Assembly: GCF_003991405.1 (NCBI RefSeq)
Contig: NZ_RPEN01000155.1
Location: 62,001-126,000 of the forward strand
Origin: Pseudorhodobacter sp. E13
Lineage (GTDB): Bacteria > Pseudomonadota > Alphaproteobacteria > Rhodobacterales > Rhodobacteraceae
Direction of reading: 5' to 3'
DNA length: 64,000 nt
The notes beneath the pieces are model-generated. The model saw nothing but the letters and a program-made list of their open reading frames with translations. It did not search any database and was not told the DNA's origin. The position numbers were made by a program, and so were the translations under genes. Positions 8,565 to 17,286 of the stretch are shown piece after piece (within the stretch, counting starts at the first letter, position 1; every line of letters begins with the position of its first letter).

Positions 8565-10529
8565 ATGACAGTATCAGAGGCGCCCTCCGGCCCGGCCTCC
8601 ATCCCTGCGCTGCTGGCGCGCAATGTGGCCAATCATGGCGACAAACCAGCATATCGCGAAAAAGAATTCGGCATCTGGCAAACCTGGACCTGGGCGCAGG
8701 CCGCGGATGAGATCAACGCCATGGCGATGGGCTTTCTGGCCTTGGGGCTGGCGCCCGGCGACCATGTGGCCATCATCGGCCGCAACCGCCCGCAGCTTTA
8801 CTGGTCGATGGTGGCCGCCCAGATGTGCGGGGCCATTCCGGTGCCGCTGTATCAAGACGCGGTGTCCGAAGAGATGGCCTATGTGCTGGACCATTGCGGC
8901 AGCCGGTTCGTGGTCTGCGGCGATCAGGAACAGGTCGACAAGATCCTCGAAATCGAAGGCAAGGTGCCGCATATCGAGCAGGTGATCTATGTCGACAAGC
9001 GCGGGATGCGGAAATACGACCATTCCCGCATGAACGCGATGGCGGATGTGGTGGCCGAAGGCCGCGCGGGCCATCACCGGTTTGAGGCAGAGCTGGCAAA
9101 GCGCACCGCCGCGCTGGATTACAATTCGACCTGCGTGATGCTTTATACATCAGGCACGACAGGCAAGCCGAAAGGCGTGGTGCTGTCGAACCGCAACATC
9201 ATCGAAACCTCCAAGAATTCGTCAGAATTCGACCATCTGCGCCCGGGGGAGGAGGTTCTGGCCTATCTGCCGATGGCATGGGTTGGCGATTTCATCTTTT
9301 CCATCGGGCAGGCGATGTGGACAGGCTTTTGCGTGAATTGCCCCGAAAGCCCGACCACGATGATGACCGACCTGCGCGAGATCGGGCCAACCTATTACTT
9401 CGCCCCGCCGCGCGTGTTTGAAGGCCAGTTGACCAATGTGATGATCCGCATGGAGGATGCGGGCCGTTTCAAGAAATGGCTGTTTGATAAATACATGGCC
9501 GTGGCCCGCCGCGTTGGCCCCGATATTCTGGATGGCAAACCCGTGTCGGGTGCCGACCGGTTCTCCTATTGGCTGGGCAATATCCTTGTTTATGGCCCGC
9601 TGAAAAACACCCTCGGCTTTTCCCGCGTCCGCGTCGGCTATACCGCCGGTGAGGCAATCGGCCCCGAGATTTTCAGCTTTTACCGCTCGCTCGGGATTAA
9701 CCTGAAACAGCTTTACGGCCAGACAGAGGCATCGGTGTTCATCACCCAGCAGCCCGATGGGCAGGTGCGGGCGGATACCGTGGGCGTGCCAAGCCCGGGG
9801 GTAGAGGTGAAGATTGCCGACAATGGCGAGGTGTTCTACCGCAGCCCCGGCACCTTCGAATCCTACTACAAGAACCCCGAAAGCACGGCGTCCACCAAAG
9901 ATGCCGAAGGCTGGGTTGCCACAGGCGATGCCGGTTTCTTTGAGGAAGGCACCGGCCATCTGCGCATCATCGACCGCGCCAAGGATGTCGGCAAAATGGC
10001 CGATGGCAGCTTGTTCGCCCCGAAATATGTCGAGAACAAGCTGAAATTCTATCCTGCCATTCTGGAGGCCGTGGTGTTTGGCGCCAGCCGTGATTTCTGC
10101 ACCGCCTTCATCAACATCGACCTGACAGCGGTAGGCAATTGGGCAGAACGCAACAACATCGCCTATTCCAGCTATCAGGAATTGTCGCAGCACCCGCGCG
10201 TGCTGGAAATGATCCGCGGCCATGTGGCCGAGGTGAACCAATCCGTTGCCGCCGACCCGATGCTGGCAGGCTGCCAGATTCACCGCTTCCTGATCCTGCA
10301 CAAGGAGTTGGATGCCGATGACGGCGAGATGACCCGCACCCGCAAGGTTCGCCGCAAGGTGATCGAAGAGAAATTCGCCGACCTGATCGCGGCGCTCTAT
10401 GGTGGCAAATCCGAAATCTATACCGAAACCGAAGTCACCTATGAGGATGGTCGCAAAGGCGCGATCAAGGCAACGCTGACGCTGGCCGATGCCGCCGTGG
10501 CACCCGCGCAAAGGATGGCCGCAGAATGA
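8565..10529 (+). CDS. Long-chain-type acyl-CoA synthetase (AMP-forming)
   Basis: 654 residues from ATG 8565, preceded by GGGGAGG five bases upstream; the in-frame ATG at 8520 lacks an SD. It activates a carboxylic acid to its CoA thioester through an acyl-adenylate. The P-loop CVMLYTSGTTGKPKGV, the adenylate motif YGQTEAS and WVATGDAGFFEE (the TGD motif) are present, and the size fits the long-chain (FACL) subgroup. It is the first gene of a long plus-strand operon and overlaps the next gene by ATGA. Sitting with a LIV-type transporter and a second CoA ligase, it probably activates the imported acid. The substrate could be a fatty or an aryl-alkanoic acid; the sequence does not decide. Confidence 0.92.
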   Translation: MTVSEAPSGPASIPALLARNVANHGDKPAYREKEFGIWQTWTWAQAADEINAMAMGFLALGLAPGDHVAIIGRNRPQLYWSMVAAQMCGAIPVPLYQDAVSEEMAYVLDHCGSRFVVCGDQEQVDKILEIEGKVPHIEQVIYVDKRGMRKYDHSRMNAMADVVAEGRAGHHRFEAELAKRTAALDYNSTCVMLYTSGTTGKPKGVVLSNRNIIETSKNSSEFDHLRPGEEVLAYLPMAWVGDFIFSIGQAMWTGFCVNCPESPTTMMTDLREIGPTYYFAPPRVFEGQLTNVMIRMEDAGRFKKWLFDKYMAVARRVGPDILDGKPVSGADRFSYWLGNILVYGPLKNTLGFSRVRVGYTAGEAIGPEIFSFYRSLGINLKQLYGQTEASVFITQQPDGQVRADTVGVPSPGVEVKIADNGEVFYRSPGTFESYYKNPESTASTKDAEGWVATGDAGFFEEGTGHLRIIDRAKDVGKMADGSLFAPKYVENKLKFYPAILEAVVFGASRDFCTAFINIDLTAVGNWAERNNIAYSSYQELSQHPRVLEMIRGHVAEVNQSVAADPMLAGCQIHRFLILHKELDADDGEMTRTRKVRRKVIEEKFADLIAALYGGKSEIYTETEVTYEDGRKGAIKATLTLADAAVAPAQRMAAE

Positions 10530-11350
10530 CTGTGCAAGTAACCGAAGGCTATACCACCGCAGACGGCCGCCAGATCGGCGGCGTGATGATGGAGATGAAA
10601 AACATCACCCTGCGTTTCGGCGGTGTGGCGGCGATTACCAATATCTCTTTCGATATCCGCGAAGGTGAGATCCGCGCGATCATCGGCCCGAATGGCGCGG
10701 GCAAATCCTCGATGCTCAACGTCATTTCCGGTTTCTATGTGCCGCAGGAAGGCGAGGTCTGGTTCCGAGGGGCCAAGCGCCCGCCGATGAAACCCTATCA
10801 GGTGGCAACCCAAGGCATTGCCCGCACCTTCCAGAACATCGCCTTGTTCGAAGGCATGTCGGTGCTGGACAATATCATGACAGGTCGCCTCACGCAGATG
10901 AAATCCAGCTTGCTGTCGCAGGCGGTCTGGTGGGGCCGCGCACAGGCCGAAGAAACCGCGCACCGCGAAAAGGTCGAGAAGATCATCGACTTTCTGGAAA
11001 TCCAGCATATCCGCAAAACGCCCGTGGGTCGTTTGCCCTATGGGTTGAAAAAGCGGGTGGAACTGGCCCGCGCGCTGGCGGCGGAACCAAAGCTTTTGCT
11101 GCTGGATGAACCCATGGCCGGCATGAACGTCGAGGAAAAAGAGGATATGTCCCGCTTCATACTCGATGTGAACGATGAATTTGGCACCACCATCGCCCTG
11201 ATCGAGCATGACATGGGCGTGGTGATGGACCTGTCTGACCGCGTGGTCGTGATGGATTACGGCAAGAAAATCGGTGACGGCACCCCCGATGAGGTGCGCA
11301 ACAACCAAGCCGTGATTGATGCTTATCTGGGGGTCAGCCATGATGAATAA
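10526..11350 (+). CDS. ABC transporter ATP-binding protein, LivG type
   Basis: 274 residues. It has Walker A GPNGAGKSS, the LivG-type region ARTFQNIALFEGMSVLDNI, a divergent signature LPYGLKKRVELARAL, Walker B LLLLDEP with AGMN, and the switch histidine in IEHDMGVVMDL. This is one of two ATPases of a HAAT/LIV-type importer; the other is at 15124. The start ATG overlaps the stop of the acyl-CoA synthetase (ATGA). An N-terminal leader of about 20 residues (TEGYTTADGRQIGG) precedes the usual start of the domain, which is slightly longer than typical LivG. Confidence 0.95.
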   Translation: MTVQVTEGYTTADGRQIGGVMMEMKNITLRFGGVAAITNISFDIREGEIRAIIGPNGAGKSSMLNVISGFYVPQEGEVWFRGAKRPPMKPYQVATQGIARTFQNIALFEGMSVLDNIMTGRLTQMKSSLLSQAVWWGRAQAEETAHREKVEKIIDFLEIQHIRKTPVGRLPYGLKKRVELARALAAEPKLLLLDEPMAGMNVEEKEDMSRFILDVNDEFGTTIALIEHDMGVVMDLSDRVVVMDYGKKIGDGTPDEVRNNQAVIDAYLGVSHDE

Positions 11351-11386
11351 CGCACCCGCAACCGGTTTCACCAAGGGGATGCTTTG

Positions 11387-12373
11387 ATGCCAGATACCTT
11401 CTTTTACGCCGCCGAGGTGATGCTGAACGGGCTGATGGCCGGGGTAATGTATTCCCTTGTCGCCCTTGGCTTTGTGCTGATCTTCAAGGCATCGGGCATT
11501 TTCAACTATGCCCAAGGCGTGCTGGCGCTGTTTGCTGCGCTGACGTTGGTGGGGTTGCAGGAAGGGCAAATACCCTTTGCCCATATCATCAACGCCATAT
11601 TCGGCACCGACCTGCACCATTTCGGCTGGACGCTGCCCGCGGTGGTCGCCATTGCGCTGACGGCTTTGGTGATGGTTGGCATCGCGATTGTCATCGAACG
11701 CTATATCCTTAAACATCTGGTCAATCAGGAACCGATCATCCTGTTCATGGCCACCATCGGCCTTGCCTATTTCCTTGAAGGTCTGGGTGATGTGATGTGG
11801 GGTTCGGATATCAAGAAGCTGGACGTAGGTCTGCCGCAAGGCATTTCCGACACGATCGAGGAAGTGACCTATAACTGGTTCGGCTATGGATTCTTTATCG
11901 ACAAGCTGGATATCGTTGCGGCCCTTGTTGCGGCGGCGCTGGTGATCGCGCTGACGCTGTTTTCCCAATATACCAAATATGGCCGCGCGCTGCGGGCGGT
12001 AGCCGATGACCATCAGGCCGCCCTGTCCGTTGGCATCAGCCTGCGGTTTATCTGGGTGCTGGTCTGGTCTATCGCGGGCTTTGTGGCGCTGGTCGCAGGC
12101 ATCATGTGGGGCTCCAAATCCGGGGTGCAGTTCTCGCTCTCGCTGATCGCGCTCAAGGCGCTGCCGGTGCTGATGCTGGGCGGCTTTACCTCTATCCCCG
12201 GAGCGATTGTCGGAGGCTTGATCATCGGCATGGGCGAAAAGCTGTTTGAATTCGCCATCGGCCCGATGATCGGCGGCGCGACTGAAAACTGGTTCGCCTA
12301 TGTGCTGGCGCTTTTGTTCCTCGTCTTTCGGCCACAGGGCCTGTTTGGCGAAAAAATCATCGAAAGGGTCTGA
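11387..12373 (+). CDS. Branched-chain amino acid-type ABC transporter permease, LivH type
   Basis: 328 residues and about eight hydrophobic segments. ATG 11387 was chosen because AAGGGG sits eight bases upstream; a TTG at 11384 is adjacent. Typical LivH features include the early GLMAGVMYSLVALGFVLIFKASG stretch followed by NYAQG, the GRALRAVADD loop that contacts the ATPase, and LPVLMLGGFTSIPGAIVGG. It forms the inner-membrane channel with the LivM-type permease at 12653. A small membrane protein gene lies between the two permeases. Confidence 0.94.
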   Translation: MPDTFFYAAEVMLNGLMAGVMYSLVALGFVLIFKASGIFNYAQGVLALFAALTLVGLQEGQIPFAHIINAIFGTDLHHFGWTLPAVVAIALTALVMVGIAIVIERYILKHLVNQEPIILFMATIGLAYFLEGLGDVMWGSDIKKLDVGLPQGISDTIEEVTYNWFGYGFFIDKLDIVAALVAAALVIALTLFSQYTKYGRALRAVADDHQAALSVGISLRFIWVLVWSIAGFVALVAGIMWGSKSGVQFSLSLIALKALPVLMLGGFTSIPGAIVGGLIIGMGEKLFEFAIGPMIGGATENWFAYVLALLFLVFRPQGLFGEKIIERV

Positions 12374-12374
12374 C

Positions 12375-12653
12375 ATGGCGGCATCCCCCGTTCAAAAGAT
12401 CATCGCAGTCACGAATGTGGTCGCATGGGCCGGGTTCTGGGCCTTTGGCTACCTCGCGCTGTCCGCCGATTGGACCAATACCGCCCAAACCGTCACCGCC
12501 CTGATCTTGGCGGCACTGGGCGGTGGCTTGGGGCTTTGGGCCTATCTGCGGCTGGTGCGCTATAGCGAGGAAAGCGGTTACGCCCCGGCCCCAAAACGCG
12601 CCGACCGGTCGCATCTTGAGGCGGAATTTCAAGCGTCAGAAGGGAATGGCTAA
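12375..12653 (+). CDS. Small two-helix membrane protein inside the transporter operon
   Basis: 92 residues. ATG 12375 is one base after the LivH stop, and its TAA overlaps the LivM start (TAATG). Two hydrophobic segments (about 8-29 and 38-58) are followed by a charged cytoplasmic-looking tail (SEESGYAPAPKRADRSH). I do not recognise a named family. The tight packing between the permease genes implies it is translated with them and may be an accessory subunit. It is not part of the canonical five-component LIV system. Confidence 0.8.
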   Translation: MAASPVQKIIAVTNVVAWAGFWAFGYLALSADWTNTAQTVTALILAALGGGLGLWAYLRLVRYSEESGYAPAPKRADRSHLEAEFQASEGNG

Positions 12654-13729
12654 TGTTTTACCGTGAAGCCGGTGATTTCAAGACCACCTATAGCGAAGAC
12701 AGCCAAACCTTTCCGATCAAGTTTGATCGCATCCGCTATTATGCCGTGCTGGCGGTGGCCTTTGGTGTCATCCCGTTTTTCATCAATGACTACTGGGCCA
12801 ATGCGGTCTTTGTGCCCTTCCTGATCTATTCCATCGCTGCCATCGGCTTGAACATTCTGGTCGGCTATTGCGGGCAAGTCAGCCTTGGCACGGGCGGGTT
12901 CATGGCTGTGGGGGCCTATGCGGTCTACAAGCTGATGACCGCGTTCCCCGAGGTGTCCATTCTGATCCATGTGCTGCTGGCGGGTGGCATCACGGCGCTG
13001 GTCGGCGTGCTGTTCGGCCTGCCCAGCCTGCGGATCAAAGGGTTCTATCTGGCGGTGGCCACGCTGGCGGCGCAGTTCTTTCTGGTCTGGCTGTTCAACA
13101 AGGTGCCGTGGTTTTACAACTACTCCGCCTCCGGCCAGATTTCCGCGCCGGAACGCGATATCCTTGGCATCATCATCACCGGTCCCAACACCACAGCCTC
13201 GGCCAAATACCTGTTCTGCGCGGTCATTCTGTTGGCGCTGGCATGGCTGGCCCGCAACCTGACGCGGGGCGCTGTGGGCCGCAAATGGATGGCGATCCGC
13301 GACATGGATATCGCCGCCGAGATCATCGGGGTGAACCCGCTGGCGGCCAAACTCTCGGCCTTTGCCATCTCCAGCTTCTTTATCGGCGTGGCCGGGGCGC
13401 TGTTCTTTGCGGTCTATCTGGGGGCCGCAGAGGTGGGCGAAAGCTTTGGCATCCAGAAATCCTTTCTGATCCTGTTCATGGTCATCATCGGGGGGCTTGG
13501 CTCGATCTTTGGCAGCCTTGCGGGCGCGGCGTTTCTGGTGCTGCTGCCGGTGTTCCTCAAGAACGTCTTGGTTGGCATGCTGGGCTGGCCGACCGACCTT
13601 GCCGCCCATATCGAACTGATGATCATCGGTGGGCTTATCATCACATTCCTGATCGCCGAACCGCATGGCATTGCCCAGCTTTGGCGCTTGGCGAAAGAGA
13701 AACTACGCCTCTGGCCCTTCCCGCATTAG
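12653..13729 (+). CDS. Branched-chain amino acid-type ABC transporter permease, LivM type
   Basis: 358 residues with eight or more hydrophobic segments. Family signatures are AIGLNILVGYCGQVSLGTGGFMAVG, GLPSLRIKGFYLAVATLAAQ and RDMDIAAEIIGVNPLAAKLSAF, the ATPase-contacting loop. An N-terminal extension (YREAGDFKTTYSEDSQTF) before the first helix is common in the subgroup associated with acyl-CoA synthetases, as I recall it. It starts in a TAATG overlap with the small membrane protein gene. It partners the LivH-type permease. Confidence 0.94.
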   Translation: MFYREAGDFKTTYSEDSQTFPIKFDRIRYYAVLAVAFGVIPFFINDYWANAVFVPFLIYSIAAIGLNILVGYCGQVSLGTGGFMAVGAYAVYKLMTAFPEVSILIHVLLAGGITALVGVLFGLPSLRIKGFYLAVATLAAQFFLVWLFNKVPWFYNYSASGQISAPERDILGIIITGPNTTASAKYLFCAVILLALAWLARNLTRGAVGRKWMAIRDMDIAAEIIGVNPLAAKLSAFAISSFFIGVAGALFFAVYLGAAEVGESFGIQKSFLILFMVIIGGLGSIFGSLAGAAFLVLLPVFLKNVLVGMLGWPTDLAAHIELMIIGGLIITFLIAEPHGIAQLWRLAKEKLRLWPFPH

Positions 13730-13778
13730 GGCCTTGGCACATCAACAAGACAATCAATCTTTGGGAGGAGACTTGAAA

Positions 13779-15062
13779 ATGAAAATGAAATTCACCGCTT
13801 TGGTTGCAGCCGCCATGATGGCCGCAGCCCCGGCAATGGCCGATCTGGTCGTGCCCAGCCTGTCGTATCGCACAGGCCCCTATGCCCCGGGTGGCATTCC
13901 CTATGCTGACGGCTTTCAGGACTATTTCACCCTGCTGAACGAGCGTGACGGCGGCATCGGCGGCGAAAAGGTCGTCGTGCCGGAATGCGAAACCGCCTAT
14001 AACACCGAAAAAGGCGTGGAATGCTATGAGGCGACCAAGGGTCAGGGCGCGCTGGTTTACAACCCCTTGTCCACCGGCATCACCTATCAGCTGATCCCCA
14101 AGGTCACGGCTGATGGCATCGCGCTGTATACCCCCGGCTATGGCCGCACCTCGGCGTCCAACGGCAAGGTGTTTTCCAATGTGTTCAACTATCCGGCGAA
14201 CTATTGGACGGCGGCTTCTGTGGCGATCAAATATCTGCTGGATGAAAACGGCGGCGACCTGAAGGGCAAGAAAATCGCGCTGGTCTACCACAACTCGGCC
14301 TATGGCAAGGAACCGATCCGCACGCTGGAAGAACTGGCCAAGAAGCACGGGTTTGAGCTGAGCCTGCTGCCCGTCGACCACCCCGGCCAGGAACAGAAAT
14401 CGCAATGGCTGCAAATCCGTCGCGAAAAGCCGGATAACGTCATCATGTATGGCTGGGGCGTGATGAACGCCGTGGCGATTCAGGAAGCGGTCAACATCAA
14501 ATACCCGATGGACCAGTTCATCGGCATCTGGTGGTCGGGCGCAGAACATGACGTGCTGCCCGCAGGTGATGGCGCGAATGGCTACAAGGCGCTGACGATG
14601 CACGGCACCGGGATGGATTACCCCGTCTATGCCGACCTGAAGAAATATGTCGCTGATGCGGGCAAAGGTGCTGGCGCAGGCGATCAGGTTGGCACCGTGC
14701 TGTATTCGCGCGGCATGTATGCAGCCATGGTCATCGCCGAGGCGCTGCGCACCGCGCAAGGCATTGCAGGTACATCGGCCATCAACGCACAGCAGGCACT
14801 GGCTGGTTTCGAAAACCTTGAAATCACCGAGGCCCGCATGGCCGAACTTGGTCTGCCGGACTTTGGCCAAGCCTTCAAATCCACCTGCGAAGATCACGGC
14901 GGCCCCGGCATGGCCCGCTTGCAGCAGTGGGATGCCGCCGCGAAGAAGTGGAACCTGATCACCGGCTGGATTGAGCCGGACATGGACGTGATCAAGCCGC
15001 TTATCATGGAGGATTCCGAAGCTTTCGCCAAGGAAAACAACATCACCGCACGCTGCAACTAA
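13779..15062 (+). CDS. Periplasmic substrate-binding protein of the LIV-type ABC transporter
   Basis: 427 residues. ATG 13779 follows GGGAGGAG with eight bases between. A signal peptide (MKMKMKFTALVAAAMMAAAP, cleavage after AMA at about 21) directs it to the periplasm. The mature part has the type-1 periplasmic binding fold of LivK/AmiC proteins, for example LVYHNSAYGKEPIRTLEELAKK and YGWGVMNAVAIQEA. At over 400 residues it is longer than amino-acid LivK (about 350), as in binding proteins from clusters with acyl-CoA ligases. It probably delivers an organic acid rather than leucine; the ligand is not evident. Confidence 0.93.
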   Translation: MKMKFTALVAAAMMAAAPAMADLVVPSLSYRTGPYAPGGIPYADGFQDYFTLLNERDGGIGGEKVVVPECETAYNTEKGVECYEATKGQGALVYNPLSTGITYQLIPKVTADGIALYTPGYGRTSASNGKVFSNVFNYPANYWTAASVAIKYLLDENGGDLKGKKIALVYHNSAYGKEPIRTLEELAKKHGFELSLLPVDHPGQEQKSQWLQIRREKPDNVIMYGWGVMNAVAIQEAVNIKYPMDQFIGIWWSGAEHDVLPAGDGANGYKALTMHGTGMDYPVYADLKKYVADAGKGAGAGDQVGTVLYSRGMYAAMVIAEALRTAQGIAGTSAINAQQALAGFENLEITEARMAELGLPDFGQAFKSTCEDHGGPGMARLQQWDAAAKKWNLITGWIEPDMDVIKPLIMEDSEAFAKENNITARCN

Positions 15063-15075
15063 GCGCGCAACCCTT

Positions 15076-15117
15076 CGGCCGCTGCACCCGTGGCGGCCGG
15101 AGATTCCGAATATTTTT
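15076..15117 (+). terminator. Hairpin plus T-run between binding protein and second ATPase
   Basis: A 7-bp stem CGGCCGC/GCGGCCG with a 10-base loop (15076-15099) is followed by GAATATTTTTG. It may attenuate rather than end transcription, giving more binding protein than ATPase. The tail (AATATTTTTGCAAAGATGAAG) resembles the end of the 84-bp repeat read on its minus strand. Confidence 0.55.
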
Positions 15118-15123
15118 GCAAAG

Positions 15124-15957
15124 ATGAAGCCCATGCTGGACGCACCCCAAACGCCGGAAACGCTGCTTGAAGTCAACAATATCGAGGTGATTTATAACCA
15201 CGTCATCCTCGTGTTGAAGGGTGTCAGCCTGACCGTGCCGAAAGGCCGGATCACCGCCCTTTTGGGGGGCAATGGCGCGGGCAAGACCACCACGCTCAAG
15301 GCGATTTCCAACCTGCTGCATTCCGAACGCGGCGAGGTGACGAAGGGCTCCATCTCTTTCAGCGGCCAGAATATCGCCAACCGTGACCCCGCCGAAATGG
15401 TGCGCAACGGCGTCATTCAGGTGATGGAAGGCCGCCACTGCTTTGAGCATCTGACGGTTGAGGAAAACTTGCTGACGGGCGCCTATACCCGCACGCAAGG
15501 GGCAGGGGCGATCAGCGCCGATCTGGAGATGGTGTATAACTACTTCCCACGCCTGCGCGAACGCCGCAAATCGCAGGCTGGCTATACCTCGGGCGGGGAG
15601 CAGCAGATGTGCGCCATCGGTCGCGCATTGATGAGCCGCCCGTCGATGATCTTGCTGGATGAGCCGTCGATGGGCCTTGCGCCGCAACTCGTCGAACAGA
15701 TTTTTGAGATTGTGAAAGCCGTGAATGAAAACGAAGGCGTGACCTTCCTTCTGGCGGAACAGAATACCAACGTTGCCCTGCGCTATGCCCATACCGGTTA
15801 CATTCTGGAATCGGGCCGCGTGGTGATGGAAGGCACCGCGCAAGAATTGCGCGAAAACCCGGATGTGAAAGAGTTTTACCTCGGCATGTCCGACAAGGGC
15901 CGCAAAAGCTTTCGGGATGTCCGCAGCTATCGCCGCCGCAAGCGGTGGCTGGCATGA
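15124..15957 (+). CDS. ABC transporter ATP-binding protein, LivF type
   Basis: 277 residues. It has Walker A GGNGAGKTT, signature YTSGGEQQMCAIGRAL, Walker B MILLDEPS with MGLAPQLVEQIFE, and LLAEQNTN with the glutamine seen in LivF in place of the switch histidine. The C-terminus is extended and basic (RKSFRDVRSYRRRKR). Start is uncertain: ATG 15124 has no SD, and ATG 15133 has AAAG nine bases upstream and gives a protein beginning MLDAPQ. It completes the importer with the LivG-type ATPase. Confidence 0.93.
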   Translation: MKPMLDAPQTPETLLEVNNIEVIYNHVILVLKGVSLTVPKGRITALLGGNGAGKTTTLKAISNLLHSERGEVTKGSISFSGQNIANRDPAEMVRNGVIQVMEGRHCFEHLTVEENLLTGAYTRTQGAGAISADLEMVYNYFPRLRERRKSQAGYTSGGEQQMCAIGRALMSRPSMILLDEPSMGLAPQLVEQIFEIVKAVNENEGVTFLLAEQNTNVALRYAHTGYILESGRVVMEGTAQELRENPDVKEFYLGMSDKGRKSFRDVRSYRRRKRWLA

Positions 15958-15968
15958 AGGATTTAGCC

Positions 15969-17165
15969 ATGACCCATTTCGACGCCTTGGAAACCCGCAG
16001 TCAGGATCAGCGCGAAGCCGATCAGTTGCGCCAGCTTTGCGCCCAGATCGCGCGGGTCGCGACCGCGCCGGGGGCCTGCCGCATCACCGATGTGCAACCG
16101 CAAACGCTCGCCGATCTGGCCAAGCTGCCGGTGCTGCGCAAATCGGACCTGAGCACTTGGCAAAAGGAAAACCCGCCCTTTGGCGGCATCCCCACCGCCA
16201 ATATCCACCACATCTTTCAATCGCCGGGGCCGATCTATGAACCCGGCGGCACCAGCCATGACTGGTGGCGCATGGGCCGGTTCCTGCACGCCTGCGGCAT
16301 TGGTGCTGCGGATATCGTGCAGAACTGCTTTGGCTATCACCTGACGCCAGCGGGCATGATTTTCGATTCCGGCGCGCGGGCCGTGGGGGCAAAGGTGATC
16401 CCCGCAGGGACCGGGCAAACCGAATTGCAGGTGCGCGCGGCGGTGGATATCGGTTCTACCGCTTATGCGGGCACACCGGATTACCTGAAGATCATTCTGG
16501 ACAAGGCCGACGCCACGGGCGAGCGGTTGAAGATCACCCGCGCGGCGGTGGGCGGCGGTGCGCTGTTCCCGTCTTTGCGCAAGGAATACGCGGACAGGGG
16601 CATCCAGACGCTGCAATGCTATGCCACGGCCGATCTTGGCAATATCGCCTACGAATCCCCCGCGATGGAGGGGATGATTCTGGACGAAGGCGTGATCGTT
16701 GAAATCGTGCGCCCCGGCACCGGCGACCCGGTCGCGCCGGGCGAGGTGGGCGAGGTGATCGTCACCACGCTGAACCCCGATTACCCGCTGATCCGCTTTG
16801 CCACCGGCGATCTGTCTGCGATCATGGAAGGCACCAGCCCTTGCGGGCGCACCAACACCCGCATCAAGGGCTGGATGGGCCGCGCCGACCAGACCACCAA
16901 GATCAAGGGCATGTTCGTGCGCCCCGAACAAGTGGCCGCCTTCGTCGCCGCCCATGAAGAGGTGAGCCGTGCGCGGGTTATTGCCACCCGGAACGGCGAA
17001 ATGGACGAAATGACAATAAAGGTTGAAACCCGCGCGGCAAATCCGGCGTTATATGAAGGGACCGTCCTTGAAACGCTGAAGCTTCGGGGCAAGGTTGAAC
17101 TGGTTCCGCCGGGCTCGCTGCCCAATGACGGCAAGGTGATCGAAGACCTGCGCCAATACGACTAA
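15969..17165 (+). CDS. Phenylacetate-CoA-ligase-like AMP-binding protein with altered P-loop
   Basis: 398 residues from ATG 15969 (AAGGA about eight bases upstream); ATG 15954, which overlaps the previous stop as ATGA, is the alternative. The fold follows PaaK-type ligases: GTPDYLKIILDKA, CYATADLGNIAYES in the adenine-binding region, RFATGDLSAI and GRADQTTKIKGMFVRPEQV at the domain hinge. The usual phosphate-binding SSGTTG is replaced by QSPGPIYEPGG. It closes the operon. It probably acts on the same imported acid or a metabolite of it, but the altered loop leaves catalysis unproven. Confidence 0.88.
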   Translation: MTHFDALETRSQDQREADQLRQLCAQIARVATAPGACRITDVQPQTLADLAKLPVLRKSDLSTWQKENPPFGGIPTANIHHIFQSPGPIYEPGGTSHDWWRMGRFLHACGIGAADIVQNCFGYHLTPAGMIFDSGARAVGAKVIPAGTGQTELQVRAAVDIGSTAYAGTPDYLKIILDKADATGERLKITRAAVGGGALFPSLRKEYADRGIQTLQCYATADLGNIAYESPAMEGMILDEGVIVEIVRPGTGDPVAPGEVGEVIVTTLNPDYPLIRFATGDLSAIMEGTSPCGRTNTRIKGWMGRADQTTKIKGMFVRPEQVAAFVAAHEEVSRARVIATRNGEMDEMTIKVETRAANPALYEGTVLETLKLRGKVELVPPGSLPNDGKVIEDLRQYD

Positions 17166-17286
17166 CCGCACGCCCCCGGCACGGTAGGGGCCATGGTTTT
17201 GCCGCACAACAAAGGGGCGGATACCACCCGCCGCCACAGACAGCAGCGGGCAACCGCTTGGCGTTGGATCGTCAGGCCGGGCGGGT

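Noticed and set aside
10439-12376. Antisense frame of 645 codons across the LivG/LivH genes
   Set aside because: Translation is His/Gln/Asp-rich with no domain; the plus strand encodes clear ABC transporter subunits with SDs and overlaps.
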